Shown here: positions 7,350-15,535 of the stretch, piece after piece
Layout: each line of letters begins with the position of its first letter
Numbering within the stretch: position 1 is the stretch's first letter
From: Oscillospiraceae bacterium
GTDB taxonomy: Bacteria > Bacillota > Clostridia > Oscillospirales > Oscillospiraceae
Direction: 5' to 3'
NCBI GenBank assembly: GCA_017448145.1
Contig: JAFSMA010000012.1
Coordinates: 1-48,471 of the forward strand
DNA: 48,471 bases
Notes under the pieces: model-generated
Seen by the model: the letters and a program-made list of their open reading frames with translations, nothing else
What the model was told of the DNA's origin: nothing
The model's database searches: none
Translations under genes and position numbers: made by a program

Positions 7350-9173
7350 TCACTTGGCCGCCTGCCACACCCGGCTGATGGCGGCATCCTCATACTGCCG
7401 CGTCCACAGCTGGTAATAATACCCCCGCCGGGCCAGTAATTCCTCATGCCGCCCCTGCTCCACGATCTTGCCGTGGCGCACCACCAATATCACGTCTGCG
7501 TCCTTCACGGTGGACAGCCGGTGGGCGATCACGATAGACGTCCGCCCCCGGATCACCGTGTCGATGGCGGCCTGGATCCGCTGCTCTGTCAACGTGTCCA
7601 CGGAGGCGGTGGCCTCGTCCAGCACCACGATTTTCGGGTCGGCCAGAATGGCCCGGGCAAAGGAAATCAGCTGCTTTTCCCCGGTGGACAGCAAATCGCC
7701 GCCCTCGCCCACGTCGGTGTCCAGCCCCTTTTCCAGCTTTTGGAGGGTGCTCTCCAGCGACACCAGGTGGATGGCCCGCTGTATCTCCTCCTCCGTGGCA
7801 TCGGGCCTGCCGTACACCAGGTTTTCCCGTATGGTGCCGGAGAACAGGTGAGGTGCTTGCAGCACATAGCCCAGCGCCGAGTGCAGCCATAGCTGTGACC
7901 GCTCCCGGGCGTCCCGCCCGTCGATCAGCACCCGGCCCCGCGTGGGCTCATAAAACCGGCAGATCAGGCTGGCCAGGGTGGACTTGCCCGCCCCCGTCTC
8001 TCCCACAATGGCCACGTTGGTGCCAAAGGGGATGGACAGGTTGAAGTCCTCCAGCACGTATTCGTCCCCGTCGGGGTATTTGAAATCCACGTGGTCGAAC
8101 TGGATGTCGCCCCGGATGGGCTCCCAGTTCTCCCGCTTGGGGGCAAAGCAGTCGCCGTACTTCTCCTCCACCTCCGCCGTGTCCTGCACGGTGGGCCGGA
8201 GGGCCAGCAAATCGGTAAAGCGCCCGATGTTCACCTGGGCCTGCACCAGCAGCGCCAGCACCTCCACCAGCCACCGCACCGGCTCCATCAAGTCCTGGGC
8301 GTAGCTCATGAACAGGGCGAAGGTGCCCACCTGCTCGGCGGCCAGAATCCCGCCCTGCCACAGCACCAGCGCCAGCGCGCAGGAGGAGGCCAGATTGGTG
8401 ATCATGGAAAAAGCGCCGTAGGTCCGGGCCGAGCGCAGCACGGTCCGCTTCATCCCGGCGGTCTCCCTGCGGAATTCCTCCCCCGTCTTTTCCTCCACCG
8501 CCAGGGACTTGATGGTTTTCGCCCCGGTGATGCCCTCGTTGAAGTTGCCGGTAATCCGGGAGTTGCTCTCCCGAATCTCGTGGTGCAGCGTGAAAAGCCG
8601 CCCCTGGAAGAAGGAGAACAGCACCACAATCACCGGCACCACTAAAAACACCAGGCCCGTCAGCTTCACGTTGATGCCCAGCATCACCACCGCCGCCCCG
8701 ATGACGAACAGAGCGAAATACGTGCCGTCAAAGAGCTGCCAGGTAAACAGCTCGCCGATGCGGCTGGTGTCGCTCATGACCCGTGCGTGGATGTAGCCCA
8801 CGCTGTTCTGGTTGTAGTAGTCAAAGGACAGCTTTTGCAGATGGGCAAAGGCCTTGTTCCGCATATCCCGGTCCATCTGTACCTCGGTGGCCAGACAGCC
8901 CCGCACGCCGTAGTAGCTGATGACCGCCGTCACCACGATCAGCGCCGCGTACACCGCGGCGAAGAGGCCCATGCCCTGCAACGTGCCCTGCTGCACGAAG
9001 TGGTCCAGGGCGTACTTTTGCAGCACGGGCCGTACTACATCGCTGACGCTGCATAAGAGCTGTGCCACCACCAGGCCCAAAAAGTTCCGCTTATAAGGCC
9101 TGGCAAAGGGGAGGATGCGGGGGATGCCGAACAGGGGCAGCGCCACCCGCTCCTGGTTCTTGTCACGCTTCAC
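7350..9173 (-). CDS. ABC exporter half-transporter, subunit with canonical Walker B
   Basis: About 607 residues: six membrane helices (about 30-320) followed by one nucleotide-binding domain. Walker A GETGAGKST is at about 391-399, Walker B IVVLDEAT with catalytic Glu at about 520, and an H-loop IVIAHRLST follows. The signature is LLSTGEKQ instead of LSGGQ. This pairs with the upstream subunit, which has the opposite defect. A GTG start at 9173 has GGAAGGGGG about 8 nt upstream and overlaps the preceding gene by 11 bp; an ATG at 9209 lies deeper in that gene and lacks a better site. Such heterodimeric exporters expel drugs, peptides or lipids; the substrate cannot be read from sequence. Confidence 0.93.
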   Translation of the reverse strand: MKRDKNQERVALPLFGIPRILPFARPYKRNFLGLVVAQLLCSVSDVVRPVLQKYALDHFVQQGTLQGMGLFAAVYAALIVVTAVISYYGVRGCLATEVQMDRDMRNKAFAHLQKLSFDYYNQNSVGYIHARVMSDTSRIGELFTWQLFDGTYFALFVIGAAVVMLGINVKLTGLVFLVVPVIVVLFSFFQGRLFTLHHEIRESNSRITGNFNEGITGAKTIKSLAVEEKTGEEFRRETAGMKRTVLRSARTYGAFSMITNLASSCALALVLWQGGILAAEQVGTFALFMSYAQDLMEPVRWLVEVLALLVQAQVNIGRFTDLLALRPTVQDTAEVEEKYGDCFAPKRENWEPIRGDIQFDHVDFKYPDGDEYVLEDFNLSIPFGTNVAIVGETGAGKSTLASLICRFYEPTRGRVLIDGRDARERSQLWLHSALGYVLQAPHLFSGTIRENLVYGRPDATEEEIQRAIHLVSLESTLQKLEKGLDTDVGEGGDLLSTGEKQLISFARAILADPKIVVLDEATASVDTLTEQRIQAAIDTVIRGRTSIVIAHRLSTVKDADVILVVRHGKIVEQGRHEELLARRGYYYQLWTRQYEDAAISRVWQAAK

Positions 9174-10998
9174 TGTCCACACCCCCTTCCGTACCCAGCT
9201 GAATCTCATAAATCTGCTGGTACACGCCTCCGGCGGTTTTCAGCGCCTCCGGCGTGCCCCGCTCGGTGATCCGCCCGCCGTCCAGCACGATCACCTGGTC
9301 CGCCCGGGACAGGGTGGTGATCCGGTGGGAGATGAGGATTACCGTGGCCGTGCCGAACCGTTCCTCAATGGAGGAGCGGATTTTGGCGTCGGTCTGGGTG
9401 TCCACGGCGGAGAGGGAGTCGTCAAAGATGAGGATGGGCGCGTCTCGCAGCAGCGCCCTTGCGATGGCGGCGCGCTGCTTCTGTCCGCCGGAGAGGGTCA
9501 CGCCCCGCTCGCCCACAAAGGTGTCGTACCCGTCGTTGAAGCCCTCGATGGCCTCGGTGAGACAGGCGGCGGCAGAGGCTTTTTCCACGTCGGCCCGGGT
9601 GGCCCCGGACTGGCCCATGGCGATGTTGTCGGCGATGGAGCGGCTGAAAAGATAGGGCTCCTGCAGCACCATGGCGATGTTCCGCCGCAGATAGTCGGTT
9701 TGGATCTCCCGGATGTCCACGCCGCCGATGGTGATGCGCCCGCCTTCCGGCGGCAGGTCGTACAGCTTGTCCAGCAGCAGCATCATGGTGCTCTTGCCGG
9801 AGCCGGTGCTGCCCAAAATGCCCAGTGTAGTGCCGTGGGGGATGGTCAGGTCAATGCCCTGCAATACCTCGTGGCCCTCCTCGTAGGCGAAATGCACGTT
9901 CTCAAACCGGATGTCCCCGGCCATGTCGGCCTCGTGGGCGCCGGGGGCGTCCTGCTCCACCGGCGCGTCCATAATGTACACCAGCCGGTCCAGGGAGGCC
10001 CCGGCCTTTGCCATCTCCGACAGCATCCGCCCCAGCCGCCGGATGGGGAAGGACAGCATGCCGTTGTAGGAGATAAAGGCCACGTATTCCCCGGCGGAGA
10101 GGTGGCCCCGCACCGCCAGCACCGCGCCGTATACCGTCACCAGCAGAATCTGCAACCCGCACAGCACGTCCTGCACGGCGAAGAACCGGCCGATCACGTG
10201 GCCCATGTGGACCCACAGGGAGGTGTAGTGACGGTTGGCGGCCTCAAATTTCTCCCGCTCCTGCCGCTCGTGGGCGAAGGCCCGCACCACCCGCACGCCG
10301 GTGAGGTTTTCCTGCACGATGTTGGACACCTTGCCCTCGTTCTCGTCGCACGCCGTAAAGCCCTGGTGCATCTCCTTGCGGAACAGCACCGAGTAAGCCA
10401 GTATCACCGGGATGGGCAGCGTGGCCGCCAGGGCCAGGGCAGTGTTCATGGAGAACATGAAGTACAGCGACATGGCCACCAGTATGGCGATGCGCAGCAC
10501 GGAGGTGAGCTGCTCGGCCACAAAGGTGCGCATCCGGTCCACGTCGGTGGTGCAGCGCTGGATGATGTCGCCGGTGCTGTTTTTCATGTGCCAGGCGTAG
10601 GGCAGATGGGCGATGTGGTCGTAGAGGGTGTCCCGCATGGTCTTCACCAGGGTCTCCGAGCCGCTGGAGTTGAGCATGGTGTTGCCGAACTGGGCGCACA
10701 CCCGCACCACCCCCAGGGCCGCCACCGCCACGGCGGGAATCCACAGATGGCTGCCCAGGTAGCTGTAGCCGCCAAGGCGCTCCACCAGCTGGTCCACCCA
10801 CGCCGGGAACTGGGACGCCTTGCCGCCGATGGCGTTGTCGATGGTGAGGCGCACCACCTGGGGCGTCATCATGTCCACCAGGGTGGTCAGCGCCGAGCAG
10901 CAGATGCTCAGGGCAAACAGGGCCTTGCTGCCCCTGAGGAATTGCAGCAGGAGGCGGTTATTGTGCCTGGTCTTGCTCTCTTTTTTGGGGGACGTCAT
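9163..10998 (-). CDS. ABC exporter half-transporter, subunit with degenerate Walker B
   Basis: About 611 residues, with six helices (about 25-330) and a nucleotide-binding domain. Walker A GSTGSGKST is at about 396-404 and the signature LSGGQKQ (about 502-508) is canonical. Walker B reads ILIFDDSLSAVDT, with Asp (about 527) where the catalytic Glu normally sits. Together with the STGEKQ signature of the partner this predicts one hydrolytically weak site and one active site, the asymmetric arrangement known from TM287/288- and BmrCD-type exporters. The start MTSPKKESK has AAAGGAGG about 9 nt upstream; longer frames upstream are rejected. First gene of a two-gene operon, terminated at about 7300. 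Confidence 0.93.
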   Translation of the reverse strand: MTSPKKESKTRHNNRLLLQFLRGSKALFALSICCSALTTLVDMMTPQVVRLTIDNAIGGKASQFPAWVDQLVERLGGYSYLGSHLWIPAVAVAALGVVRVCAQFGNTMLNSSGSETLVKTMRDTLYDHIAHLPYAWHMKNSTGDIIQRCTTDVDRMRTFVAEQLTSVLRIAILVAMSLYFMFSMNTALALAATLPIPVILAYSVLFRKEMHQGFTACDENEGKVSNIVQENLTGVRVVRAFAHERQEREKFEAANRHYTSLWVHMGHVIGRFFAVQDVLCGLQILLVTVYGAVLAVRGHLSAGEYVAFISYNGMLSFPIRRLGRMLSEMAKAGASLDRLVYIMDAPVEQDAPGAHEADMAGDIRFENVHFAYEEGHEVLQGIDLTIPHGTTLGILGSTGSGKSTMMLLLDKLYDLPPEGGRITIGGVDIREIQTDYLRRNIAMVLQEPYLFSRSIADNIAMGQSGATRADVEKASAAACLTEAIEGFNDGYDTFVGERGVTLSGGQKQRAAIARALLRDAPILIFDDSLSAVDTQTDAKIRSSIEERFGTATVILISHRITTLSRADQVIVLDGGRITERGTPEALKTAGGVYQQIYEIQLGTEGGVDSEA

Positions 10999-11048
10999 AA
11001 ATGCCGCCTCCTTTCCGTTCCATAGGTTTCCGTTTTCTGTTAAAGTGG

Positions 11049-11079
11049 GGGGCGTGAAATCCTGTTGATTCCACGCCCC
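11049..11079 (-). terminator. Hairpin between rsmA and the ABC exporter
   Basis: GGGGCGTGAAATC (11049-11061) pairs with 11067-11079 with one wobble and a 5-nt loop. It lies 29 bp past the rsmA stop on the minus strand. The trailing T-tract is poor, so it may be a weak terminator or a leader hairpin of the exporter operon. Confidence 0.5.
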
Positions 11080-11107
11080 GCTATTGTATGCAATTTTCCG
11101 CCGTTCG

Positions 11108-11974
11108 TCAACCGTTTCCTTCCTCCGCCCGCCATAAAGCCCAGGTGAGGGCGGCGTACTCTGCAAGCCCCAGCCGTTCGCCCCGGACGGCGGGGTCGAA
11201 GCCGCAGGCGGTCACGATCTCCGTCAGCTGCTCCTTAGGGAGCCGGTAGGCGGTTTGCAGGCTGTTCACCAGCGTCTTCCGCCGCAGGGCGAACCCGCCC
11301 CGCACCGCGCGCCAGAAGGCCGCCTCGCTGGGCACCTCCACCGGTGGCTTTTCCCGCACCGGGCAGTGGATCACCGCCGAGGTCACCTTGGGCGCGGGCA
11401 TAAAGCAGGTGTTGGGTACGGTGAAGCACAGCTTCGGCTCCGTGTAGTACTGCATCAGCAGGGAGAAGGCGCCGTACTCCGCCGTCCCCGGCGCGGCGCA
11501 GATTCGTTCCGCCACCTCTTTTTGTATCAGCACCGTCAGGCTTTCAAAGAGGCGGCTCTCCACCAAGCGGGTCAGCACCGGTGTGGTGATGTTGTAGGGC
11601 AGGTTGGCGCACACCTTTATCCGCAGCCCGGGGAACTGCTCCGCCACCGTTTTCGCCAAGTCCAGCTTCATCACGTCCCCGGGGATGAGGGTGAAGTTGT
11701 CATGCCCCGCCATGGTCTCCGCCAGCACGGGGTATAGTCTCTCGTCCAGCTCCACCGACGCCACCTTCCCGGCAAGTTTACATAACTCGTCCGTCAGCGG
11801 CCCGATGCCGGGGCCGATTTCCAGCACGCCGCAGCTCGCGTCCGCGCCGCAGGCGGCGGCGATGTCCCGGGGCACCCAGTCCTCGATGAGGAAATTCTGC
11901 CCCAGGGACTTGGCGAAGCGAAAGCCGTGGCGAGACAGCAGCTTTTGAAGTTCATTTCGGTCACATAAATGCAT
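11108..11974 (-). CDS. rsmA: 16S rRNA (adenine1518/1519-N6)-dimethyltransferase RsmA/KsgA
   Basis: A 288-residue SAM-dependent methyltransferase that dimethylates two adjacent adenines near the 3' end of 16S rRNA during 30S maturation. FAKSLGQNFL near the N terminus is the family entry motif; LEIGPGIGPLT is SAM motif I, VELDERL follows, and ANLPYNITTPVL is the catalytic NLPY motif IV. The C-terminal helical domain with FALRRKTLVNSL is normal. The ATG has a textbook AGGAGGT site about 6 nt upstream. In Bacillota this gene often lies near a YabE-like G5/3D gene; here the two are about 5.6 kb apart, with the ABC exporter, REP array and yqeC between. Loss of the gene is known to give kasugamycin resistance. 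Confidence 0.97.
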   Translation of the reverse strand: MHLCDRNELQKLLSRHGFRFAKSLGQNFLIEDWVPRDIAAACGADASCGVLEIGPGIGPLTDELCKLAGKVASVELDERLYPVLAETMAGHDNFTLIPGDVMKLDLAKTVAEQFPGLRIKVCANLPYNITTPVLTRLVESRLFESLTVLIQKEVAERICAAPGTAEYGAFSLLMQYYTEPKLCFTVPNTCFMPAPKVTSAVIHCPVREKPPVEVPSEAAFWRAVRGGFALRRKTLVNSLQTAYRLPKEQLTEIVTACGFDPAVRGERLGLAEYAALTWALWRAEEGNG

Positions 11975-12043
11975 TTTGTGACCTCCTTTTGTGACATTTT
12001 GAGAAGAAATGTTACGTAATTTGTTACGTTTAACAGGGCGAAA

Positions 12044-12934
12044 TCAGGGGGAATCTGGGGAAATTAGCCGCCGCATATCCTCCGGCAGAGGGGCGATGAG
12101 GTGAATCTCCGCCCCGGTGAGGGGGTGGCGGAGCCACAGCTCGAAGGAGTGGAGGGCGGGCCGGGCAATGAGCCCCGGCTCCTCGGTGCCGTAGAGCCAA
12201 TCCCCCGCCAGGGGGCAGCCCAGGGCGGCGCAGTGGAGGCGGAGCTGGTGTGTTCTTCCCGTCACCGGGCGAAGCAAAAGAAGGCTTAAATCCCCCTTTT
12301 TCAGCACTTTATAGCACGTTTTGGCCTCTTGGCCGTGAGGGTCGATGCGCCGACGGAACAGGGAGGCTTCGTCCCGCCCGATGGGGAGCGAAATCTCCCC
12401 CTGGGGCGGCTGGGGGCAGCCGTGGCAGATGCCCCGGTACTCCCGGCGGAACTGCTCGGTGTGCAAAAGGCGCATACACCGGTCGTGGACGTGACCGGAT
12501 TTGGCCACCGTCATGATCCCCGAAACCCCTTTATCCAAGCGGTTTACCGGGTGGAAGGGCGCCCCGCCCAGGTAGTGGGCCACCGCCCCGGCCACGGTGA
12601 CGGTCTCCTCCGTGGCGGCGGCGCTGTGGACGGCCATGGCGGCGGGCTTGTTCAGAATCAGCAAATCCTCGTCCTCGTAGAGAATGTCCAGCGGCACGTC
12701 CACGGGAACGATATGGGGGCTGATTTCTCCGTTATCGGTGATATTTACGGTGATTTCGTCACCAATTCGGACAATTTTTGCCACGGTGGCGCTCTCGCCG
12801 TTGACCTGTATGGTCCCGCTGCGCCATTTCAGGCTCTGCACCAGGGAGTAGGACAGATGCAGCGTGCCCCGCAGCAGCCGCAGCAGCTTGGCGCCGTCCT
12901 CTTCGGCGGTGACGATATGTGTCAGCACGCGCAC
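12044..12934 (-). CDS. RluA-family pseudouridine synthase
   Basis: A 296-residue enzyme converting specific uridines in rRNA or tRNA to pseudouridine. An S4-like RNA-binding segment (about 1-75, with SLKWRSGTIQVNG) precedes the catalytic domain. LILNKPAAMAVHS is family block I; NRLDKGVSGI contains the catalytic Asp (about 134), with Asn replacing the common His before RLD; RPVTGRTHQLRLH is the conserved C-terminal block. The start is GTG at 12934 with AAAGGAGG 9 nt upstream. It lies 44 bp downstream of the deaminase stop and 69 bp before rsmA, so it may be the tail of the transporter/deaminase transcript as well as leading into rsmA. The target position is not predictable. Confidence 0.93.
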   Translation of the reverse strand: MRVLTHIVTAEEDGAKLLRLLRGTLHLSYSLVQSLKWRSGTIQVNGESATVAKIVRIGDEITVNITDNGEISPHIVPVDVPLDILYEDEDLLILNKPAAMAVHSAAATEETVTVAGAVAHYLGGAPFHPVNRLDKGVSGIMTVAKSGHVHDRCMRLLHTEQFRREYRGICHGCPQPPQGEISLPIGRDEASLFRRRIDPHGQEAKTCYKVLKKGDLSLLLLRPVTGRTHQLRLHCAALGCPLAGDWLYGTEEPGLIARPALHSFELWLRHPLTGAEIHLIAPLPEDMRRLISPDSP

Positions 12935-12952
12935 GGCGGCGGCCTCCTTTCA

Positions 12953-12985
12953 AGGGTTACATGAGGGTTACATGAGGGTTACATG
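12953..12985. repeat. Three perfect 11-bp tandem repeats at a stop codon
   Basis: AGGGTTACATG is repeated three times without change. On the minus strand the units read CATGTAACCCT and the first one supplies the last Met codon and TAA stop of the deaminase gene. The array ends just before the ribosome site of the RluA gene. Confidence 0.85.
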
Positions 12986-14334
12986 GCAAGATATTGGGCG
13001 CATTTCCGGTTGGCCTCAAAGGCCGTCTTTTCCTCGTCGATGCGTGTGAGGCGGCCCTGTGCCACGGTGACTGCGCCGTGGACCACCGTGTAGTCCACCG
13101 CGCCCCGGACGCCCACTGTGGCCAGCACGGACCGGGGGTCGCAGCAGGCGCCCACCAGCTCCAGGCGGCGGCGGTCGATCATAAACAGGTCGGCGCACTT
13201 GCCCACGGCAAGCTGACCGATGTCGTCCCGGCCCAGCAGCCGGGCGCTGCCCCGGGTGGCCATTTTCAGCACGTCGTAGCCCGAGGGGGCGGCCTTGCTG
13301 CTGTGGAGCCGGTGGAGCAGGTACGCCGTGCGCAGCTCCTCCATTAAGCTGGAGCCGTCGTTGGAGGCAGAGCCGTCCACCGCCAGACCCACGGGGACGC
13401 CCAGGGCCAGCATCTCCGGGATGCGGGCCACGCCGCTGGCCAGCTTCATGTTACTGATGGGGCAGTGGGCCACGCCGGTGCCGGTCCGGGCCAGGAGCCG
13501 CAGCTCGTCATCGTTGAAATGGATGCCGTGGGCAAACCACACGTCGCTGCCCAGCCAGCCCAGGCGCTCCATATAGGCCAGGGGGCGGACGCCCTCCCGC
13601 GCCAGCATGAAGTTCTCCTCGTCCCTGGTCTCGCACAGGTGGGTGTGGAGCCGGACGCCGTACTGCCGGGCCAGGATGGCGCTCTGGCGCAGCAGCTCCG
13701 CCGACACGGAGAAGGGGGAGCAGGGGGCCAGGGCCAGGCGGTGCATGGCGCCGAAGGAGGGGTCGTGGTACCGCTCAATGCAGCGGACGCTGTCGGCCAT
13801 GATCTCGTCCACCGTCTGCACCACGCTGTCCGGCGGCAGGCCGCCGTCCTTGACGGACAAATCCATGCTGCCCCGGCTGGCGTACATGCGGATGCCCAGC
13901 TCATCCGCCGCCGCAAACTGGGCCCCCAGCAAATCGCCGGCGCCCTGGGGGAAGACGTAGTGGTGGTCAAAGCAGGTGGTGCAGCCGTGCTTCATCAGCT
14001 CACCCATGCCGGTGAGGGAGGACAGGCGCACCACGTCGGCGTCCAGATTCTTCCAGATCTCATAGAGAGTCTTCAGCCAGTCGAACAGCTCCATGTTCTG
14101 CACCTGGGGCAGGTTCCGGGAGAACACCTGGTAGAGGTGGTGGTGGGTGTTGATAAGACCGGGATAGCACAGCATATTCGTGCCGTCCAGCACCGTGTCG
14201 GCCTGCCGGTCAAGGTGGGGGGCGATGGCCCGGATGACGCCGTTCTCGGCGTACAGATCCACATTTTCCAACAGGGAATCGTGGTCATCACAGGTGATGA
14301 GGGCGGAGATATTGCGAATCAATAAAGTGGACAT
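12979..14334 (-). CDS. 8-oxoguanine deaminase-type amidohydrolase (SsnA/AtzB-like, COG0402)
   Basis: A 451-residue metal-dependent amidohydrolase. Metal ligands are visible: NTHHHLYQ (His 64-66), LHTHLCET (His 230/232), AHGIHF (His 269) and VDGSASND (Asp 320). The wording around these, including FDWLKTLYEIW, RGSMDLSVKDGGLPPDSVVQ and LAPCSPFSV, matches the 8-oxoguanine deaminase/hydroxyatrazine hydrolase branch rather than guanine deaminase proper. That activity yields urate from 8-oxoguanine. The gene follows the nucleoside-type transporter permeases, which fits purine salvage or catabolism. AGGAGG sits about 9 nt before the ATG. Its 220-bp leader holds the four-hairpin element, ending in a terminator-like stem just before the ribosome site, so attenuation is possible. 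Exact substrate is inferred. Confidence 0.88.
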   Translation of the reverse strand: MSTLLIRNISALITCDDHDSLLENVDLYAENGVIRAIAPHLDRQADTVLDGTNMLCYPGLINTHHHLYQVFSRNLPQVQNMELFDWLKTLYEIWKNLDADVVRLSSLTGMGELMKHGCTTCFDHHYVFPQGAGDLLGAQFAAADELGIRMYASRGSMDLSVKDGGLPPDSVVQTVDEIMADSVRCIERYHDPSFGAMHRLALAPCSPFSVSAELLRQSAILARQYGVRLHTHLCETRDEENFMLAREGVRPLAYMERLGWLGSDVWFAHGIHFNDDELRLLARTGTGVAHCPISNMKLASGVARIPEMLALGVPVGLAVDGSASNDGSSLMEELRTAYLLHRLHSSKAAPSGYDVLKMATRGSARLLGRDDIGQLAVGKCADLFMIDRRRLELVGACCDPRSVLATVGVRGAVDYTVVHGAVTVAQGRLTRIDEEKTAFEANRKCAQYLAM

Positions 14335-14354
14335 ATGGTTTTCCTCCTATGACA

Positions 14355-14509
14355 AAGCCCCCCGTGAGGGGGGCTTCAAGCTGTCGACAAAGTGTCGACA
14401 GCTTGAAGCGCAAATGCAGAAGCATGCAAACATGCTCCTGCATTTGCATGGATTTCATGTGAAGGGGGATTCCCGTCCCCCTTCACAATCCCCCATGCGT
14501 GTCGAAACC
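14355..14509 (-). repeat. Four-hairpin structured element, copy 1 (in the deaminase leader)
   Basis: Read on the minus strand: GGTTTCGACACGCATGGGGG, then hairpin 1 (stem 14476-14486 with 14459-14469), hairpin 2 (14431-14447 with 14410-14426), hairpin 3 (16-bp perfect stem, 14393-14408 with 14374-14389), then a terminator-like stem (14368-14376 with 14355-14363, loop TCAC) followed by TTT. The terminator's 5' arm shares three bases with the 3' arm of hairpin 3. The single odd pair in hairpin 2 is G-U on the minus strand but A-C on the plus strand, which points to transcription leftward, the same direction as the operon. Copy 2 is at 27898-28055 on the plus strand. Confidence 0.85.
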
Positions 14510-14554
14510 TATCTACAAGTAACCTTTGTCTGCAATCTGAGGTATCGTATTGTG

Positions 14555-15535
14555 TCAGCGCTCTTCCCGGAAGTAGCTGAGGCCCAGGGAGGCGGGGGGC
14601 AGATTCTCCCGTTTCTTGCGCAGGGACACGATAATCAGCACTACCAGGGTGATGGCGTAGGGCAGCATCTTGAACAGCTCCAGGGAGCTGCGGTTGAGGC
14701 CGGGGATGTACAGGTAGGCCCAGTACACCAGACCGAACAGGTAGGAGCCCCAGATGGCGTTCAGCGGCTTCCAGGTGGCGAAGATGACCAGCGCCACGGC
14801 CAGCCAGCCCAGGCCCTCAATGGTGCCGTCGTTGGCCCAGGTGCCCTTGATGTAGTCCATGGTGTAGAACAAGCCGCCCAGGCCCGCGATGGCGGCGCCG
14901 ATGATGATGGACAGATACTTATAGGCCGTCACGTTGATGCCGGCGGCATCGGCGGTGGCGGGGCTCTCGCCCACGCTGCGCAGGTTCAGACCCGTGCGGG
15001 TGCGGTTGAGGAAGCGGCTCAGCAGCACCGCCAGAATGATGGCCAGATACGCCATGAAGCCGTGGGCAAACAGCAGCGTGCCCAGGGTGCCCATGTAGCC
15101 CAGGGGGGTGTAGGCGATGTAGGCGCTGGAGGTGATGGGCACGGAAATCTGGCCCACGCCGCCGGCCAGCTTGTTGAGGCTGCCGCCGAAGAAGTTGGCC
15201 ATGCCGCCGCCGAAGATGGTGAGCGTCAAGCCGGTGACGTTCTGATTGGCCCGGAGAGTGATGGTGAGGAAGGCGTAAATCAGCCCGCCGAAGGCCGCAA
15301 ACAGGATGCAGCTTACGAAGCTGAGAATCAGGCCCACCACGGGGGAGGTACCGCCGTTCAACTCGTAGAAAAACGCGGCAATCAGACCGCCGATGGCGCC
15401 TAAGTACATGATGCCGGGAATACCCAGATTCAGGTTGCCGGCCTTCTCGATGAGGATTTCACCCAGGGCGCCCAGCATGATCACGGTGCCGAAGGCGATG
15501 GCGGAGTTCATCAGTGCCAGAAATTGGGCTGTCAT
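14555..15535 (-). CDS. ABC transporter permease, purine nucleoside/base type (NupC/YufQ-like)
   Basis: A 326-residue integral membrane protein with about eight to ten hydrophobic segments. EKAGNLNLGIPGIMYLGA near the N terminus and NLRSVGESPATADAAGINV in a central loop are hallmarks of the BMP-associated permease (branched-chain/simple-sugar superfamily). The ATGA overlap (15532-15535) with the upstream permease shows translational coupling. Together with that permease, the double ATPase and the lipoprotein it forms a full importer. Homologues with known substrate take up nucleosides or related purines; the neighbouring deaminase supports a purine substrate here. Confidence 0.92.
   Translation of the reverse strand: MTAQFLALMNSAIAFGTVIMLGALGEILIEKAGNLNLGIPGIMYLGAIGGLIAAFFYELNGGTSPVVGLILSFVSCILFAAFGGLIYAFLTITLRANQNVTGLTLTIFGGGMANFFGGSLNKLAGGVGQISVPITSSAYIAYTPLGYMGTLGTLLFAHGFMAYLAIILAVLLSRFLNRTRTGLNLRSVGESPATADAAGINVTAYKYLSIIIGAAIAGLGGLFYTMDYIKGTWANDGTIEGLGWLAVALVIFATWKPLNAIWGSYLFGLVYWAYLYIPGLNRSSLELFKMLPYAITLVVLIIVSLRKKRENLPPASLGLSYFREER

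Noticed and set aside
9115..11025. Long plus-strand frame opposite the ABC exporter
   Set aside because: Antisense shadow; His/Gly/Gln-rich with no recognisable fold.
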